Below are positions 55,801 through 63,776 of a stretch of DNA of 64,000 nt, in pieces. This DNA is from Arcticibacter sp045629565 (GTDB taxonomy: Bacteria; Bacteroidota; Bacteroidia; Sphingobacteriales; Sphingobacteriaceae). The stretch spans positions 6,467-70,466 of the forward strand of contig NZ_JAZQRL010000132.1 of NCBI RefSeq assembly GCF_045629565.1. Direction: 5' to 3'. The translations under genes were made by a program, and so were the position numbers. The notes beneath the pieces are model-generated. The model saw only the letters and a list, made by a program, of their open reading frames with translations, was not told where the DNA came from and ran no database searches. How positions within the stretch are numbered: position 1 is the first letter of the stretch; the number at the start of each line of letters is the position of its first letter.

Positions 55801-56598
55801 AACAATTCCGTTCGTTGTTTGCAACAGCGAGCGAAGCCAGTCACGGTTCATTTTTATCGCCTGTTCATCTCTCAGCTTCTGAGATACATCAATAGCCGCT
55901 ACGATTCTCGCATTCTTGCCCCACGAGGGAAGCGGGGTGCTCTCTATATTGACAGAAATGACCTCTCCTGAACGTTTAGCGTGCCGTACACTGGCTATGT
56001 TGGGAAGGTCTTTCTTCACTTTCGCTGCAATCATTTGCTCCATCTGCACTACATCATCTGCCGGCCATAGGATCCTAACCGTTGCTTCGAGAAATTCGCT
56101 CAGCGTATATCCATAATCAGCCAGGGCAGCCTTATTCGCTGCCAAAATGCGCAGGCTGCAACTATCATACACCCACATCGGTACCGGACTGAAGTCGAAC
56201 AGATCCAGATCAGGCCTCGACGCCAAAGACTTTCCGTCTGGTGATAGTAATGGTTCAGGTAAATTGATCAGCTGTTGGACAATAAATGCCACCTCTCCAT
56301 CCTCACCCACAATGGGATAAGTAGTTACATCCTTACCTGAGCTGCGTGTCCGACAAGGTTTTTTGGTAGTTAAGACGGATTGTAAAGCGTCCCTGTAGTC
56401 ATCAATCTCCCCGATATGCCGGTACGCCTCAAAAAAATCTTCCCCTACGACCGTTTTTATCTGTTCAGAACGCTGCGTAGAAACATACGCATCATTCGCT
56501 ACTACGATGGTCAAGAGAGCAGCCCTGACTTGTACGACCATAGTTGGTATGGGGCTGGAATGGAATGCTCTCTCCAAAGCGTCGATTGTCGTCATCAC
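52873..56598 (-). CDS. Multi-PAS/GAF sensor protein ending in a HisKA-like helix pair without ATPase domain
   Basis: A 1,241-residue cytoplasmic protein. I count eight PAS modules and one GAF: PAS at about 5-115, 135-250, 255-375; GAF at about 378-530; PAS at about 535-660, 665-790, 795-910, 915-1035 and 1045-1165. Several end in typical PAC motifs (GRALKMIGVIRNITERKEAER, GTPVRMIGCMQDITQRVA). The C-terminus (about 1172-1241) reads LREIAWMQSHLVRAPLARILGITAIL..DDIIKDIISK, a HisKA-like H-box with no HATPase domain behind it. It has no membrane segment. It may act as a phosphate relay or a partner of another kinase, or signal by dimerisation. Confidence 0.85.
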   Translation of the reverse strand: MMTTIDALERAFHSSPIPTMVVQVRAALLTIVVANDAYVSTQRSEQIKTVVGEDFFEAYRHIGEIDDYRDALQSVLTTKKPCRTRSSGKDVTTYPIVGEDGEVAFIVQQLINLPEPLLSPDGKSLASRPDLDLFDFSPVPMWVYDSCSLRILAANKAALADYGYTLSEFLEATVRILWPADDVVQMEQMIAAKVKKDLPNIASVRHAKRSGEVISVNIESTPLPSWGKNARIVAAIDVSQKLRDEQAIKMNRDWLRSLLQTTNGIVWEAEPCSHHFSYVSEYAEKVLGYSASRWLDEADFWKNHINPEDRDLVLDARRSDLEVGKTYSAEYRMINAQEDIVWIRDTFTPIVQDDKISLRGLMVDISVLKRAMAIDQLDKEILANSAREDNSFAKVLKTYFIGLEKQFPGISFGMMSVRNGKLSDLSSPTLPATIIAAAEGLPYAIGPDTGNVFENGASWESFRQTASENGFTSISQHPVLSNNGGVAAVLFVYHGRSAALQLDEINILERVVALLQLILERKQYSKVLQETTIMMLQSQELARLGNWSWDIRTGAVHWSDTLYSIYGLSAESATPSLESYLSLVHPEDRQHSFDMIQNLTVNGQDSAFEERIVRPQGEVRQLKIWAKVIYGESGVAEKMIGACLDITESKQIQNDLQASRAELQKMLDRYVYVNKASNDAIFDWDIETDFIEWGESFTRLFGYKEFPVIYTLALWFELVHPADLEIIKPDLQKSLADKDQQRWSAEYRIRKETGEYIFIEENAYILRDESGRALKMIGVIRNITERKEAERNLNLSNEKYSDLFHLSPLPLLVYDLDSLRILDVNQAAIEHYGYTSEEFLSFTLRDIRPPEDIAILDEILREHVKPGHLHTGFTRHVKKSGKIILVNTKGNSITYKGRNARIVVAIDNSEKIKAEKSLRQSERRFKTMIQEGSDLIIILNQTGKISYISPNIVRRFNLDPREMILTSPFDYIHEDDLETIKDHLLTIRKNETVKVSPYKVRLKGGEIRWLETIITNKSHDPAIAGIIANSRDVTARMKVMLKNKELLDRYNAVGKATSDTIWDSDIQTGKIIWNYSLTEIFGYESTQTTIRWWSEHVHPDDVVRVNQLIESKLGSGETRWMSEYRFRCADGTYKTVLDRGFIIFSEEGTPVRMIGCMQDITQRVAYVHAIEKHNKQLREIAWMQSHLVRAPLARILGITAILAEGENSQESINEMLPYLSLSATELDDIIKDIISKSRNLQ

Positions 56599-56914
56599 TA
56601 CCTCTTTGAAATTTTACAATTGGTCAACTTATTACTTCCGATGGCATGTGCCTATCGCCGTCTCTTGTGTTTACGGTCAACAGCGCAAAATCCCGAGGTT
56701 ACCTGGGCATTGTCCTGGTCTCTTAAACGGCCATCCGGTATCCGCTTCACTAGTATATATCAAAATAACTCAAAATTTCTCAAGTTGATTGTTATCGATG
56801 CATAAAAATGTGTAAGTTTGTGTAATTCTGTAGATTATCGCTCAAATTGCAGAAGAGGGAAGGCCAGACGTCTTCCCATTTTTTTAACCCGAAATATCCT
56901 GGGCGGAGCTGGCC
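56599..56914. other. Intergenic region between the multi-PAS gene and the Mrp operon
   Basis: About 316 bases with no convincing gene; the frames seen here continue antisense to the neighbours. It should contain the promoter of the multi-PAS gene, though I found no perfect TAnnTTTG box. It also holds the hairpin at 56857-56885 that may end the Mrp operon transcript. Confidence 0.5.
56857..56885. terminator. Possible terminator after the Mrp operon
   Basis: GGGAAG (56857-56862) and CTTCCC (56872-56877) can pair, followed on the plus strand by ATTTTTTT. On the minus strand, where the Mrp operon ends 30 bases away, the tail is only moderately T-rich, so the direction is uncertain. Confidence 0.4.
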
Positions 56915-57328
56915 TCATTCCGACTCGGCCTCTTTTGAACGCCGTACTTCCGCCGCCGCTGCCGCTTCCTTGTTTGCATCTTCGAGCATGCCTGCCCGAT
57001 GTTTCTTATAGTCTTCGTCGAGCTCATCAAGAAGTGTGCCCTCCCATGTGGGTGTTCCAGAATGATAAGCGGTACGTCCAATCATATGAGCGGCAACAGG
57101 TGCAGTCAGGATCAGGAAGAAAACAATTGCTATTGCCCTGGTGGTGACGGAAACATCCGGAAAGAAGAATGCCGCACAGGCCAGCAGCAGGCCTACACCA
57201 AGAGTAGCCGCCTTTACGGTTACAGAAAGTCTTAGGTAAAAATCAGGCATTCTTACGATTCCTATAGATGCAAATAGTATCGACAGTGCACCTACAGTGC
57301 TGAAAACGCAAATTAAAATATTCGTCAT
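56915..57328 (-). CDS. mnhG: Na+/H+ antiporter subunit G (Mrp/Mnh)
   Basis: A 137-residue protein with three membrane helices (about 4-24, 38-60 and 64-86). Family features are FASIGIVRMPDFYLRLSVTVKAATLGVGLLLACAAFFF and a conserved ITAPVAAHMIGRTAYHSG. A charged Glu/Lys/Ala-rich C-terminal tail follows. It is the last gene of the seven-gene minus-strand operon, two bases after mnhF. MrpG is a small structural subunit required for antiport activity. Confidence 0.93.
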   Translation of the reverse strand: MTNILICVFSTVGALSILFASIGIVRMPDFYLRLSVTVKAATLGVGLLLACAAFFFPDVSVTTRAIAIVFFLILTAPVAAHMIGRTAYHSGTPTWEGTLLDELDEDYKKHRAGMLEDANKEAAAAAEVRRSKEAESE

Positions 57329-57330
57329 AT

Positions 57331-57597
57331 CTATTTCTTCTTATCTAAATAAAAGGCGAATGCAATTGTCCCCAGAAACGCAATAAGCGCCAGGATCATC
57401 GCAACATCCAAAAAAAGAGCCTGTCCTGAACGTATGCTATAAGCAGTGATCAAACCAATTCCTATCGTGATAATCAGGTCGAGTGCAATCACGCGGTCTA
57501 CCACTTCAGGTCCCTTGAACAGCCGGTAAAAAACCAAAATGACAGATATGGTCAGCAACGGAAAAATCAAATAGTCAAAATATAAGTCCAGCGTCAT
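57331..57597 (-). CDS. mnhF: Na+/H+ antiporter subunit F (Mrp/Mnh)
   Basis: An 88-residue protein with three membrane helices. The conserved block is FRLFKGPEVVDRVIALDLIITIGIGLITAYSIRSGQALFLDVAMILALIAFLGTIAFAFYL in MrpF style (the RLFKGP stretch here is written YRLFKGP). It overlaps mnhE by four bases. It is a core membrane subunit of the Mrp complex, likely near the proton or sodium path. Confidence 0.93.
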   Translation of the reverse strand: MTLDLYFDYLIFPLLTISVILVFYRLFKGPEVVDRVIALDLIITIGIGLITAYSIRSGQALFLDVAMILALIAFLGTIAFAFYLDKKK

Positions 57598-58070
57598 CTT
57601 AGTATCTCTAATAATCGTTTTTCAAAACCATTCTGTATCTGTGTTATAAAATCCTCCTTGCTCTTCAGGTACATCACGTGTATAAAAAGCGACTTTCTGT
57701 CTTCGCTGATGTCCAGTATCAGCGTGCCGGGAGTCAATGATATAACCGTGGAAAGAAGATGTATTTCCAGATCTGTCTTCGCCTGCATAGGAAAGCGAAC
57801 GATGCCTGGCTTGGAAAAATGGTTGGGAGTGATCACATCGTATGCCACATGGAAGTTAGCCATGATCATCTCATACAGAAAGTATAGAACAAAGCCGATC
57901 GTCTTTGGCACTCGGTAAAAGTACCTTTGATCGTCCTCGTTCCTGTTCATAATCCAAAGGATAAAGAAACCCAATAGAAAACCGAACAAGAAGTTCGAAT
58001 AATACATGGATCCTGTGAGTGCAACCCAGATAAAACTCAACAGGAGATTCATTAAAAAAAGTTTAATCAT
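57594..58070 (-). CDS. mnhE: Na+/H+ antiporter subunit E (Mrp/Mnh)
   Basis: A 158-residue protein with two N-terminal membrane segments (FLMNLLLSFIWVALTGSMYYSNFLFGFLLGFFILWIM) and a cytoplasmic alpha/beta tail. That tail carries TDLEIHLLSTVISLTPGTLILDISEDRKSLFIHVMYLKSKEDF, the hallmark of MrpE. It is six bases after mnhD and overlaps mnhF by four. Confidence 0.94.
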   Translation of the reverse strand: MIKLFLMNLLLSFIWVALTGSMYYSNFLFGFLLGFFILWIMNRNEDDQRYFYRVPKTIGFVLYFLYEMIMANFHVAYDVITPNHFSKPGIVRFPMQAKTDLEIHLLSTVISLTPGTLILDISEDRKSLFIHVMYLKSKEDFITQIQNGFEKRLLEILR

Positions 58071-58076
58071 ATCATT

Positions 58077-59579
58077 TTATTTACCCAGTACTGCCTGTAT
58101 GTATGGAGTGGTGTCTAACATCTCCGTCGATATTCTGTCAGCAACTTGTATGATCATTTCCGCGTTCAGACCTATGTAAAGTGTCGTTGCTGCAAGTATC
58201 CCAATCGGGAGAACCAGCAGCACCTTTTTGAATGGTGAAAGGGGCTTAAAACTGTCTGTAACCACCTCGTCTGCCGGGTCATCTTTCCAGAAAACCTCCG
58301 ACCATAGCCTCGCAATCACATATAAAGTGATGAAGCTTCCTATGATAACGCTCAATACGAACGCATAATTGTTAGTGGAGAAGCCAGCTTCGATCAGATA
58401 GATCTTTGGCCAGAACCCCGACAAGGGAGGGATCCCTGCAAGTGAAAACAACACGATAGCAATCAGTAAGGAAATCTTCGGGTAATGTGCATAAAGTCCC
58501 CCGAGCTTCGACATGTTCATCGTGCCGCGCAGCTGTCGTATCAATCCGGCGATCAGGAACAGGTTGGTTTTCACAATCATATCATGGATAAGATAGAAAA
58601 CAGCACCCAGAAGCGCTACCTTTGTATATAAGCCCAGCCCTCCGATGATAAATCCGATATGGCAGACGATCAGATAGGAGAAGAGGCGTCTGACATTGTT
58701 TTTTATTATTGCGCCGAACGCTCCTGTAAGTATAGTCAGAATTCCCATTACTATAAAGAGCGTTTTCATGAACTCGTCGGGTGTAAACACGAGTGTGAAA
58801 ACACGGAAGAGCGCATAGATGCCCACCTTCGTAAGCAGTCCCCCAAAAGTGGCTGCAACTGCAGAGGGAGGGGTATGATAGGAAGACGGTAACCAAAAAT
58901 ATAGCGGAAATACAGCAGATTTGATACCAAAACCAATAAGAAAGAACATGGCAGTCAGGTTGACAATCGACTGGTTCTCCACCTGCGGGATTTTAATCGC
59001 CAGATCGGCCATGTTTAGCGATCCTGTGATGCCATAGAGCAGTCCCACACCTGTCAAAAAGAACGTAGAAGCCAGGATGTTCATTGCCATATACTTCACA
59101 GCTCCTTCCAGCTGCGCCTTTCGTCCACCGAGTGTCAGCAGTACAAAGGAAGCGATAATAACCACCTCGAACCAAACATACAGGTTGAAAATATCGCCTG
59201 TGAGAAATGCTCCGTTCAAACCCATGACCAGGAAATGAAAGATAGGGAAGTAGCCGTAGAGCATTCTTGCCCTTCCTACACCGGTTGCCGAAAATATGGA
59301 GACGGCAAGAGCCGCGATAGAGGTGAGCAACACCATGGTGGCGCTCAGCAGGTCAGCCACGAATACGATCCCGAAAGGCGCTTCCCAGTTCGAGGCGTTC
59401 ATGGTCAGAATAGTACCGGTGTAAACTTTGGTAAACAGATTTGCTGCAAACAGAAAGCCCGTTAAAGTTCCTGCTATGCTTAATATTCGCTGAGTAACCG
59501 TTTTCCTCCAGAAAGCCAGCTGTAGCAGTGCCGTGATTAGATGAACAAGTACTGTTGCAATAATTTGATTGTCGATCAT
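58077..59579 (-). CDS. mnhD: Na+/H+ antiporter subunit D (Mrp/Mnh), complex-I-like
   Basis: A 500-residue proton-translocating subunit related to NuoN/NuoM, with about 14 membrane helices. Recognisable blocks are GDIFNLYVWFEVVIIASFVLLTLGG with the conserved Glu, FFLIGFGIKSAVFPLYFWLPSSYHTPPSAVAATFGGLLTKVGIYALFRVF with lysines in the proton path, and SLAGIPPLSGFWPKIYLIEAGF. Its start overlaps the mnhC stop by four bases. Confidence 0.95.
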   Translation of the reverse strand: MIDNQIIATVLVHLITALLQLAFWRKTVTQRILSIAGTLTGFLFAANLFTKVYTGTILTMNASNWEAPFGIVFVADLLSATMVLLTSIAALAVSIFSATGVGRARMLYGYFPIFHFLVMGLNGAFLTGDIFNLYVWFEVVIIASFVLLTLGGRKAQLEGAVKYMAMNILASTFFLTGVGLLYGITGSLNMADLAIKIPQVENQSIVNLTAMFFLIGFGIKSAVFPLYFWLPSSYHTPPSAVAATFGGLLTKVGIYALFRVFTLVFTPDEFMKTLFIVMGILTILTGAFGAIIKNNVRRLFSYLIVCHIGFIIGGLGLYTKVALLGAVFYLIHDMIVKTNLFLIAGLIRQLRGTMNMSKLGGLYAHYPKISLLIAIVLFSLAGIPPLSGFWPKIYLIEAGFSTNNYAFVLSVIIGSFITLYVIARLWSEVFWKDDPADEVVTDSFKPLSPFKKVLLVLPIGILAATTLYIGLNAEMIIQVADRISTEMLDTTPYIQAVLGK

Positions 59580-59932
59580 ATATCTTCTTCTTCCGGGGTG
59601 TTTAAGTCATCAAGATCATCAGAGCCAATTAGGGCGTATACGCGCTTCAATAATACAATCGCAAAAGATGTCAGGCCAAAACTGATCACGATTGCCGTCA
59701 GTATCAGCGCCTGGGGTATCGGGTCTGCATATATGTCTGCAAAGACCTTTAGGTCGGCGTCAATAATCGGCGGTTTTCCCTTGGTAATATTCCCAAGCAG
59801 GAAAATGAGGATGTTGGTGCCATTTCCCAGCAGCATAATCCCCAGCAGGAGGCGCACCATGCTCCTTCTCAAAATGAAGTAGACACCCGCGGCGTAGAGG
59901 ACGCCAATTAACACCACTAATAGTAACTCCAT
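59576..59932 (-). CDS. mnhC: Na+/H+ antiporter subunit C (Mrp/Mnh), NuoK-like
   Basis: I start at the ATG at 59932 (MELLLVVLIGVLYAAGVYFILRRSM), two bases after the mnhB stop; the upstream in-frame ATG at 59980 would overlap mnhB and adds an unusual Cys/Phe-rich leader. The protein has 118 residues and three membrane helices. It carries LLGIMLLGNGTNILIFLLGNI and DPIPQALILTAIVISFGLTSFAIVLL, the NuoK/MrpC signature with DPxPQALxLTAIVI. Confidence 0.95.
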   Translation of the reverse strand: MELLLVVLIGVLYAAGVYFILRRSMVRLLLGIMLLGNGTNILIFLLGNITKGKPPIIDADLKVFADIYADPIPQALILTAIVISFGLTSFAIVLLKRVYALIGSDDLDDLNTPEEEDI

Positions 59933-59933
59933 A

Positions 59934-60347
59934 CTAATGAGTATATAAAGAAATAGTAAACAAAATGGTGAGCACAACACCTATAACAACCAGATACACA
60001 CCCAGATCGAAGAACAATGCCGAACCGATCATCCCGATTACCGGTATAGGCTGGTCAAACCATAAGCCCGTCATCACGGGAAGACCGAACAGAACCGGGG
60101 CCATCATGGCCGCACTCGCAATGATCAAGCCTATAGGTATAAGAGTGAGTGGCTTGTACCAAAGAAGCTTCATCGTGTTATCTGTTCCATATGCGAAGCT
60201 GTGAAGAACAAAAGCTATTGATGCTACAAGGCCTCCAACAAATCCTCCGCCCGGGTTATAGTGCCCGCGCAGTAAGAGGAACGCAGAAAATAATAGTAAT
60301 ATGGGCAGCAAGTACTTTGCTGCTGTTTGTAATATCGGACTTCTCAT
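59934..60347 (-). CDS. mnhB: Na+/H+ antiporter subunit B (Mrp/Mnh)
   Basis: A 137-residue protein with four membrane helices. Signature MrpB features are LLRGHYNPGGGFVGGLVASIAFVLHSFAYG and GSALFFDLGVYLVVIGVVLTILFTI. It lies two bases after mnhA and two before the mnhC start. MrpB works with the C-terminal part of MrpA in the ion-translocating core. Confidence 0.95.
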   Translation of the reverse strand: MRSPILQTAAKYLLPILLLFSAFLLLRGHYNPGGGFVGGLVASIAFVLHSFAYGTDNTMKLLWYKPLTLIPIGLIIASAAMMAPVLFGLPVMTGLWFDQPIPVIGMIGSALFFDLGVYLVVIGVVLTILFTISLYTH

Positions 60348-60349
60348 GA

Positions 60350-62665
60350 TTATTCTTTTTCAGACGATTTTAACCTCAATTTCAACAGACTGTATACGCC
60401 CAACGCAGCAATGCTCAATACCACAATCTCAAACATCGTGTCGAACCCTCTAAAATCGACCAGGATCACGTTCACCACGTTTTTGCCTTTGCCAAGTTCA
60501 TATGCGTATTTGCCATAAAACTCGCTGATGTCTATCGTGGTCGGTACCTGTAAAACCTTGATAGCAATGATCGACAGGATAGCACCGAAGCTGATTGCCA
60601 CGAAAGCATCCCTGACTACAGTGGCCTTGTTGTTTGTGGAGAAGTTAAGAAAGGACGGCAGATTGAACAAAACGAAAACGAACAAGACCACCGTTAACGT
60701 ATCAATCGTAAACTGCGTGATCGCCAGATCGGGAGCGCTATAGAACACAAACATCAGACAGATAGCGTAACCAATAACACTCGTACCCACAACGGCTGTC
60801 AGGCGCGATGATGTAGTTACAGTCATAATTACAGCACCGATCAGGATAAAAACGTTAGCGGCTTCGTAAAAGGTTACAGGCGATAACTGGTCATAATCTA
60901 TATAGATCGGCCCTCCCGTCAACAATTCATACAGGAGCAATACTTCAGCGAACACGATTATCTTTAACAGGTATGACCTAAGAAAGCCATTGTGAAACAA
61001 ATTGGTATAGCGCTCAGAGAAAGATACGAATGAATGCGAGATCCCGGCAAATACAGCCTGCGGAGAAAAGCGGCTGAACCGCTCCAGTAATTTCAGCGAT
61101 GCCGCATTGGGCTTGTTGAAATAGTATAAAACCGCGCCGGCCGCGAGCGTCCCTATACTCAGCAGGAGAACCAGGTTGAAACCGTGCCATATCTTGAGAT
61201 CTACAGCAGCAGGCATGCCGGTCATTCCATTAAGTACCGCCGACACGGCGTATTCGCCAAGAAGTCCCGGGAAAAAGCCCAGTATGAAGCCAAGCACAGC
61301 CAGAATGATAGGGGGTACCCACATGGTTGCAGGAGGTAAATGAACCTTCTCATAAGCCGGATTAAGCGTTCCCGTAAAGGGCCTGATTCCTGCCATAAAC
61401 CCGGCTGCTACCAAACACATATTGGTAAGGATCGCTGCAGCTGTAATATACATGGAAATAGCCGGGTCTGCGTGCAGGGTCGCTTCATATATCAGGTCTT
61501 TGCCTATAAAGCCGATGGAAAGCGGTAAGCCGGCACTGGAAAGAGCTGCCAGTAAACCAGCGATGAACACGGGTGCGAGCACTGAGCGCAGACCTGATAA
61601 ACGCGTCAGGTCCCTGGTGCCGGTCTCATGGTCAATTATTCCGGTAACCAAAAATAATGTTGCTTTGTAAAGGGCGTGGACAACGATAAAAGTACAAGCC
61701 GCAATAAGTGCCTCTTCCGAGCCCATGCCGATCAGGAACGTCAGTATTCCCAGGGCGGAGATCGTAGAATACGCTAAAACACCTTTGAGGTCCGTGCGAA
61801 ACAAGGAATGAAAGGCGGCATAGATCATCGTAAAGCCTCCCACGATCATCAACGTCCATGACCAGGCATCCGTGCCTCCCAGGACAGGTGTGAATCGCGC
61901 TAAAAGAAATATCCCCGCCTTTACCATCGTTGCAGAATGAAGGTAGGCAGACACCGGCGTGGGAGCTTTCATCGCCCCTGGCAGCCAGAAATGAAAGGGG
62001 AACTGAGCCGACTTAGTAAAAGCACCAATAAAGACAAGTGCGATTATAATTGGATAATACGGATGGTCTATGATCAGTTGCGAAGATTCTACGAGCTTAC
62101 CGATTGAATAGGTACCCGCCACCTGGCTCATCAGGATCAGACCGGCCAATAGGAAAAAACCACCCAGACCAGTAATGCTTAGTGCTGTTACTGCGCTTTT
62201 ACGCGATGCTGCGCTATCGTTATTAAAGCCAATAAGGAAGAAGGAGCTGATACTTGTGAGCTCCCAGAACACAAAGAGGAGCAGAATATTGTCTGAAAGT
62301 ACTACGCCAAGCATAGCCGACATGAACAGACATAAGTAACCTAAAAAGCGATCCTGATAAATATGTCCCTTCAGATAAGAACTGGCGTAGATAAAAATAA
62401 CCGAACCAATACCGGTGATCAGCAAAGAAAATAACAGGGAAAGTCCATTAAGGCTAAAATCAAAATTAATAGAGAGGGAGGGAACCCACTGGTAGCTTTC
62501 AACGATCGTATTGCCCTTGCTTATATGAGGTATCTGCCCGGCAAAATATGTAAATAAAACGAGTGGCAATACCGCGAGGGACAGACTCCATTTTGAACGG
62601 AAAAATTTCCCAAATGGAATTAAAAGACACGATGTGATTAACCCTGACAGTACAATTGATAGCAT
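60350..62665 (-). CDS. mnhA: Na+/H+ antiporter subunit A (Mrp/Mnh), complex-I-like
   Basis: A 771-residue protein, the first gene of the operon. The N-terminal ~480 residues are NuoL-like: LLLFVFWELTSISSFFLIGF with the conserved Glu, GAFTKSAQFPFHFWLPGAMKAPTPVSAYLHSATMVKAGIFLLARF with lysines, and ALSSAGLPLSIGFIGKDLIYEATL. The C-terminal part carries the MbhD-like and MbhE-like domains (VVGTSVIGYAICLMFVFYSAPDLAITQFTIDTLTVVLFVFVLF and VNVILVDFRGFDTMFEIVVLSIAALGVYSLLKL), as in full-length MrpA. The complex exports Na+ for H+ and supports pH and salt tolerance. Confidence 0.96.
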   Translation of the reverse strand: MLSIVLSGLITSCLLIPFGKFFRSKWSLSLAVLPLVLFTYFAGQIPHISKGNTIVESYQWVPSLSINFDFSLNGLSLLFSLLITGIGSVIFIYASSYLKGHIYQDRFLGYLCLFMSAMLGVVLSDNILLLFVFWELTSISSFFLIGFNNDSAASRKSAVTALSITGLGGFFLLAGLILMSQVAGTYSIGKLVESSQLIIDHPYYPIIIALVFIGAFTKSAQFPFHFWLPGAMKAPTPVSAYLHSATMVKAGIFLLARFTPVLGGTDAWSWTLMIVGGFTMIYAAFHSLFRTDLKGVLAYSTISALGILTFLIGMGSEEALIAACTFIVVHALYKATLFLVTGIIDHETGTRDLTRLSGLRSVLAPVFIAGLLAALSSAGLPLSIGFIGKDLIYEATLHADPAISMYITAAAILTNMCLVAAGFMAGIRPFTGTLNPAYEKVHLPPATMWVPPIILAVLGFILGFFPGLLGEYAVSAVLNGMTGMPAAVDLKIWHGFNLVLLLSIGTLAAGAVLYYFNKPNAASLKLLERFSRFSPQAVFAGISHSFVSFSERYTNLFHNGFLRSYLLKIIVFAEVLLLYELLTGGPIYIDYDQLSPVTFYEAANVFILIGAVIMTVTTSSRLTAVVGTSVIGYAICLMFVFYSAPDLAITQFTIDTLTVVLFVFVLFNLPSFLNFSTNNKATVVRDAFVAISFGAILSIIAIKVLQVPTTIDISEFYGKYAYELGKGKNVVNVILVDFRGFDTMFEIVVLSIAALGVYSLLKLRLKSSEKE

Positions 62666-62803
62666 TTAATCTTGTTTGTTTTGTAGAAGAAGCTTCCAAA
62701 TTAGAAAGAATTATCAGATATCCCGCGATTTTGTGCCAATCAAAGGGCTAATTCTTTAAAATTGTTACTTTTTGTCAAGCAAAGAATAAACGCTGCAACG
62801 GCA

Positions 62804-62839
62804 GATCATGCGATGCCGGCAAACGGCTTCCGCATGATC
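62804..62839. terminator. Long inverted repeat between the NTF2-like gene and mnhA
   Basis: GATCATGCG (62804-62812) and CGCATGATC (62831-62839) form perfect 9-base outer arms, with an inner GCCG/CGGC pairing around GCAAA. It lies 11 bases after the stop of the minus-strand NTF2-like gene and probably ends that transcript, although no T-run follows. Confidence 0.5.
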
Positions 62840-62849
62840 CGATTTAGGT

Positions 62850-63281
62850 TCAGTCGTTTATAAAAGAGGTCGACACGTTTGTGATTTTCCATCCTTTTTT
62901 GGTGTTGGCGAGTGACAGGAGATTGATCTTACTAAATGTGTCATACTTCAGAGAGATCTTGACCACCGCCTGAGAAGCGTCCATTTCTATGATCTTATAA
63001 TCTGTCGAACAATTCTGACGGATGCCCTCGTTCATTTTTAGCCATTTCAATGTCTCATAGCGACTAAAATTGATAATGCGCTCCCCCTGAGTTAATGTAA
63101 ACCTAGCATCGCTTTCCAGTACTGCGGCCAGCTCTTTAACTCTACCTTGAGTCACCGCATCAATATACGTCTTAACGGTATAGTTCATTTTCAGCTTTTC
63201 GCTGTTTGTTTCATCTTCAGCGAATGCGCTGAACGAGATGATTGCCATTAGTGCCGCTGTTAAGATTCTTAGAGTTTTCAT
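62850..63281 (-). CDS. Secreted NTF2-like (lumazine-binding-like) small protein
   Basis: A 143-residue protein with a signal peptide (residues 1-21, ending SFSAFA). The mature part shows the cone-shaped NTF2-like pattern: a first helix (LKMNYTVKTYIDAVTQGRVKELAAVL), then alternating strands including ARFTLTQGERIINFSRYETLKWLKMN, DYKIIEMDASQAVVKISLKYDTFSKINLLSLANTKKGWKITNVS. Bacteroidota have many such periplasmic proteins of unknown function. It is a single gene with a plausible promoter at 63327-63357. Confidence 0.8.
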   Translation of the reverse strand: MKTLRILTAALMAIISFSAFAEDETNSEKLKMNYTVKTYIDAVTQGRVKELAAVLESDARFTLTQGERIINFSRYETLKWLKMNEGIRQNCSTDYKIIEMDASQAVVKISLKYDTFSKINLLSLANTKKGWKITNVSTSFIND

Positions 63282-63326
63282 CGCCTTGGTTTTTTGAGTT
63301 TTTGCTGTTCGATTGATTTAATGACT

Positions 63327-63357
63327 CAAAAGTATAGGCTGCGTCTCCGTTGTGAAA
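63327..63357 (-). promoter_or_regulatory. Putative promoter of the NTF2-like gene
   Basis: On the minus strand TTTC (63357-63354) is followed after 19 bases by TACTTTTG (63334-63327), a perfect TAnnTTTG -7 box with one mismatch in the -33 element. The leader to the ATG at 63281 would be about 40 bases. Confidence 0.45.
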
Positions 63358-63435
63358 TGGTAAATAGGCAAACGACAGGGGTTTTTCGGTAAAGCACCGG
63401 ATGCTGTCGGTAAACCGGGTCAAAGAACAGCATGC

Positions 63436-63461
63436 ATAAAAAAAGGCCCTGAAAGGGCCTT
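63436..63461 (-). terminator. Rho-independent terminator (minus strand)
   Basis: On the minus strand AAGGCCCT-TTC-AGGGCCTT is followed by a run of seven T (plus-strand A-run at 63438-63444). It sits about 22 bases after the stop at 63483, which argues that a real bacterial gene ends there. Confidence 0.88.
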
Positions 63462-63482
63462 GCAAAATGGAAAATCTAATGA

Positions 63483-63776
63483 TTAGGGAGTTGGAGGACC
63501 TGAGGTTCCTGATCCTGTTCCAGTTCCGCTGCCACTGCTACTGCCAGTTCCAGTTCCAGTTCCAGTTCCAGTCCGACGGGCCGCAGTGTCGGAGGTCGGA
63601 GTCAGTTGGACATGTCCTGATGCTGATGCATATGCGGAAAAGAAAGCTGCGTAGGTTAGTAGGGCTCGTCGGCGGAGAAGGGAGTGTTGTTGTCCGAGTC
63701 GGTGTCGGTGTCGAGGTTTGTCGCTGGCGGAAAAGGGCAAAGAGGAAAAGAGCGGTGCAGGTGCAGCAATTGACAT
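63483..63776 (-). CDS. Gly/Thr/Ser-rich protein tail; upstream part doubtful
   Basis: The frame ends GTGTGTGTGSSSGSGTGTGSGTSGPPTP and a stop, directly before a good terminator, so the 3' end is believable as a secreted or surface protein with a low-complexity tail. Upstream of the hexamer repeat (beyond about 63572) the same frame reads Arg/His/Ala-rich sequence (PRHRHRLGQQHSLLRRRALL) unlike any Bacteroidota protein I know. The ATG at 63776 is therefore probably not genuine; the true N-terminal part may be missing because of a join or foreign sequence. Confidence 0.3.
   Translation of the reverse strand: MSIAAPAPLFSSLPFSASDKPRHRHRLGQQHSLLRRRALLTYAAFFSAYASASGHVQLTPTSDTAARRTGTGTGTGTGSSSGSGTGTGSGTSGPPTP
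63544..63572. repeat. Hexamer tandem repeat (CCAGTT)n
   Basis: Four full copies of CCAGTT and a partial fifth. On the minus strand it encodes alternating Gly-Thr in the frame that ends at 63483. It is also the likely breakpoint between ordinary sequence and the atypical end of the window. Confidence 0.9.

Noticed and set aside
59576..59980. Longer start for mnhC at 59980
   Set aside because: It would overlap mnhB by 47 bases and adds a leader absent from NuoK/MrpC proteins; the start at 59932 fits the operon.
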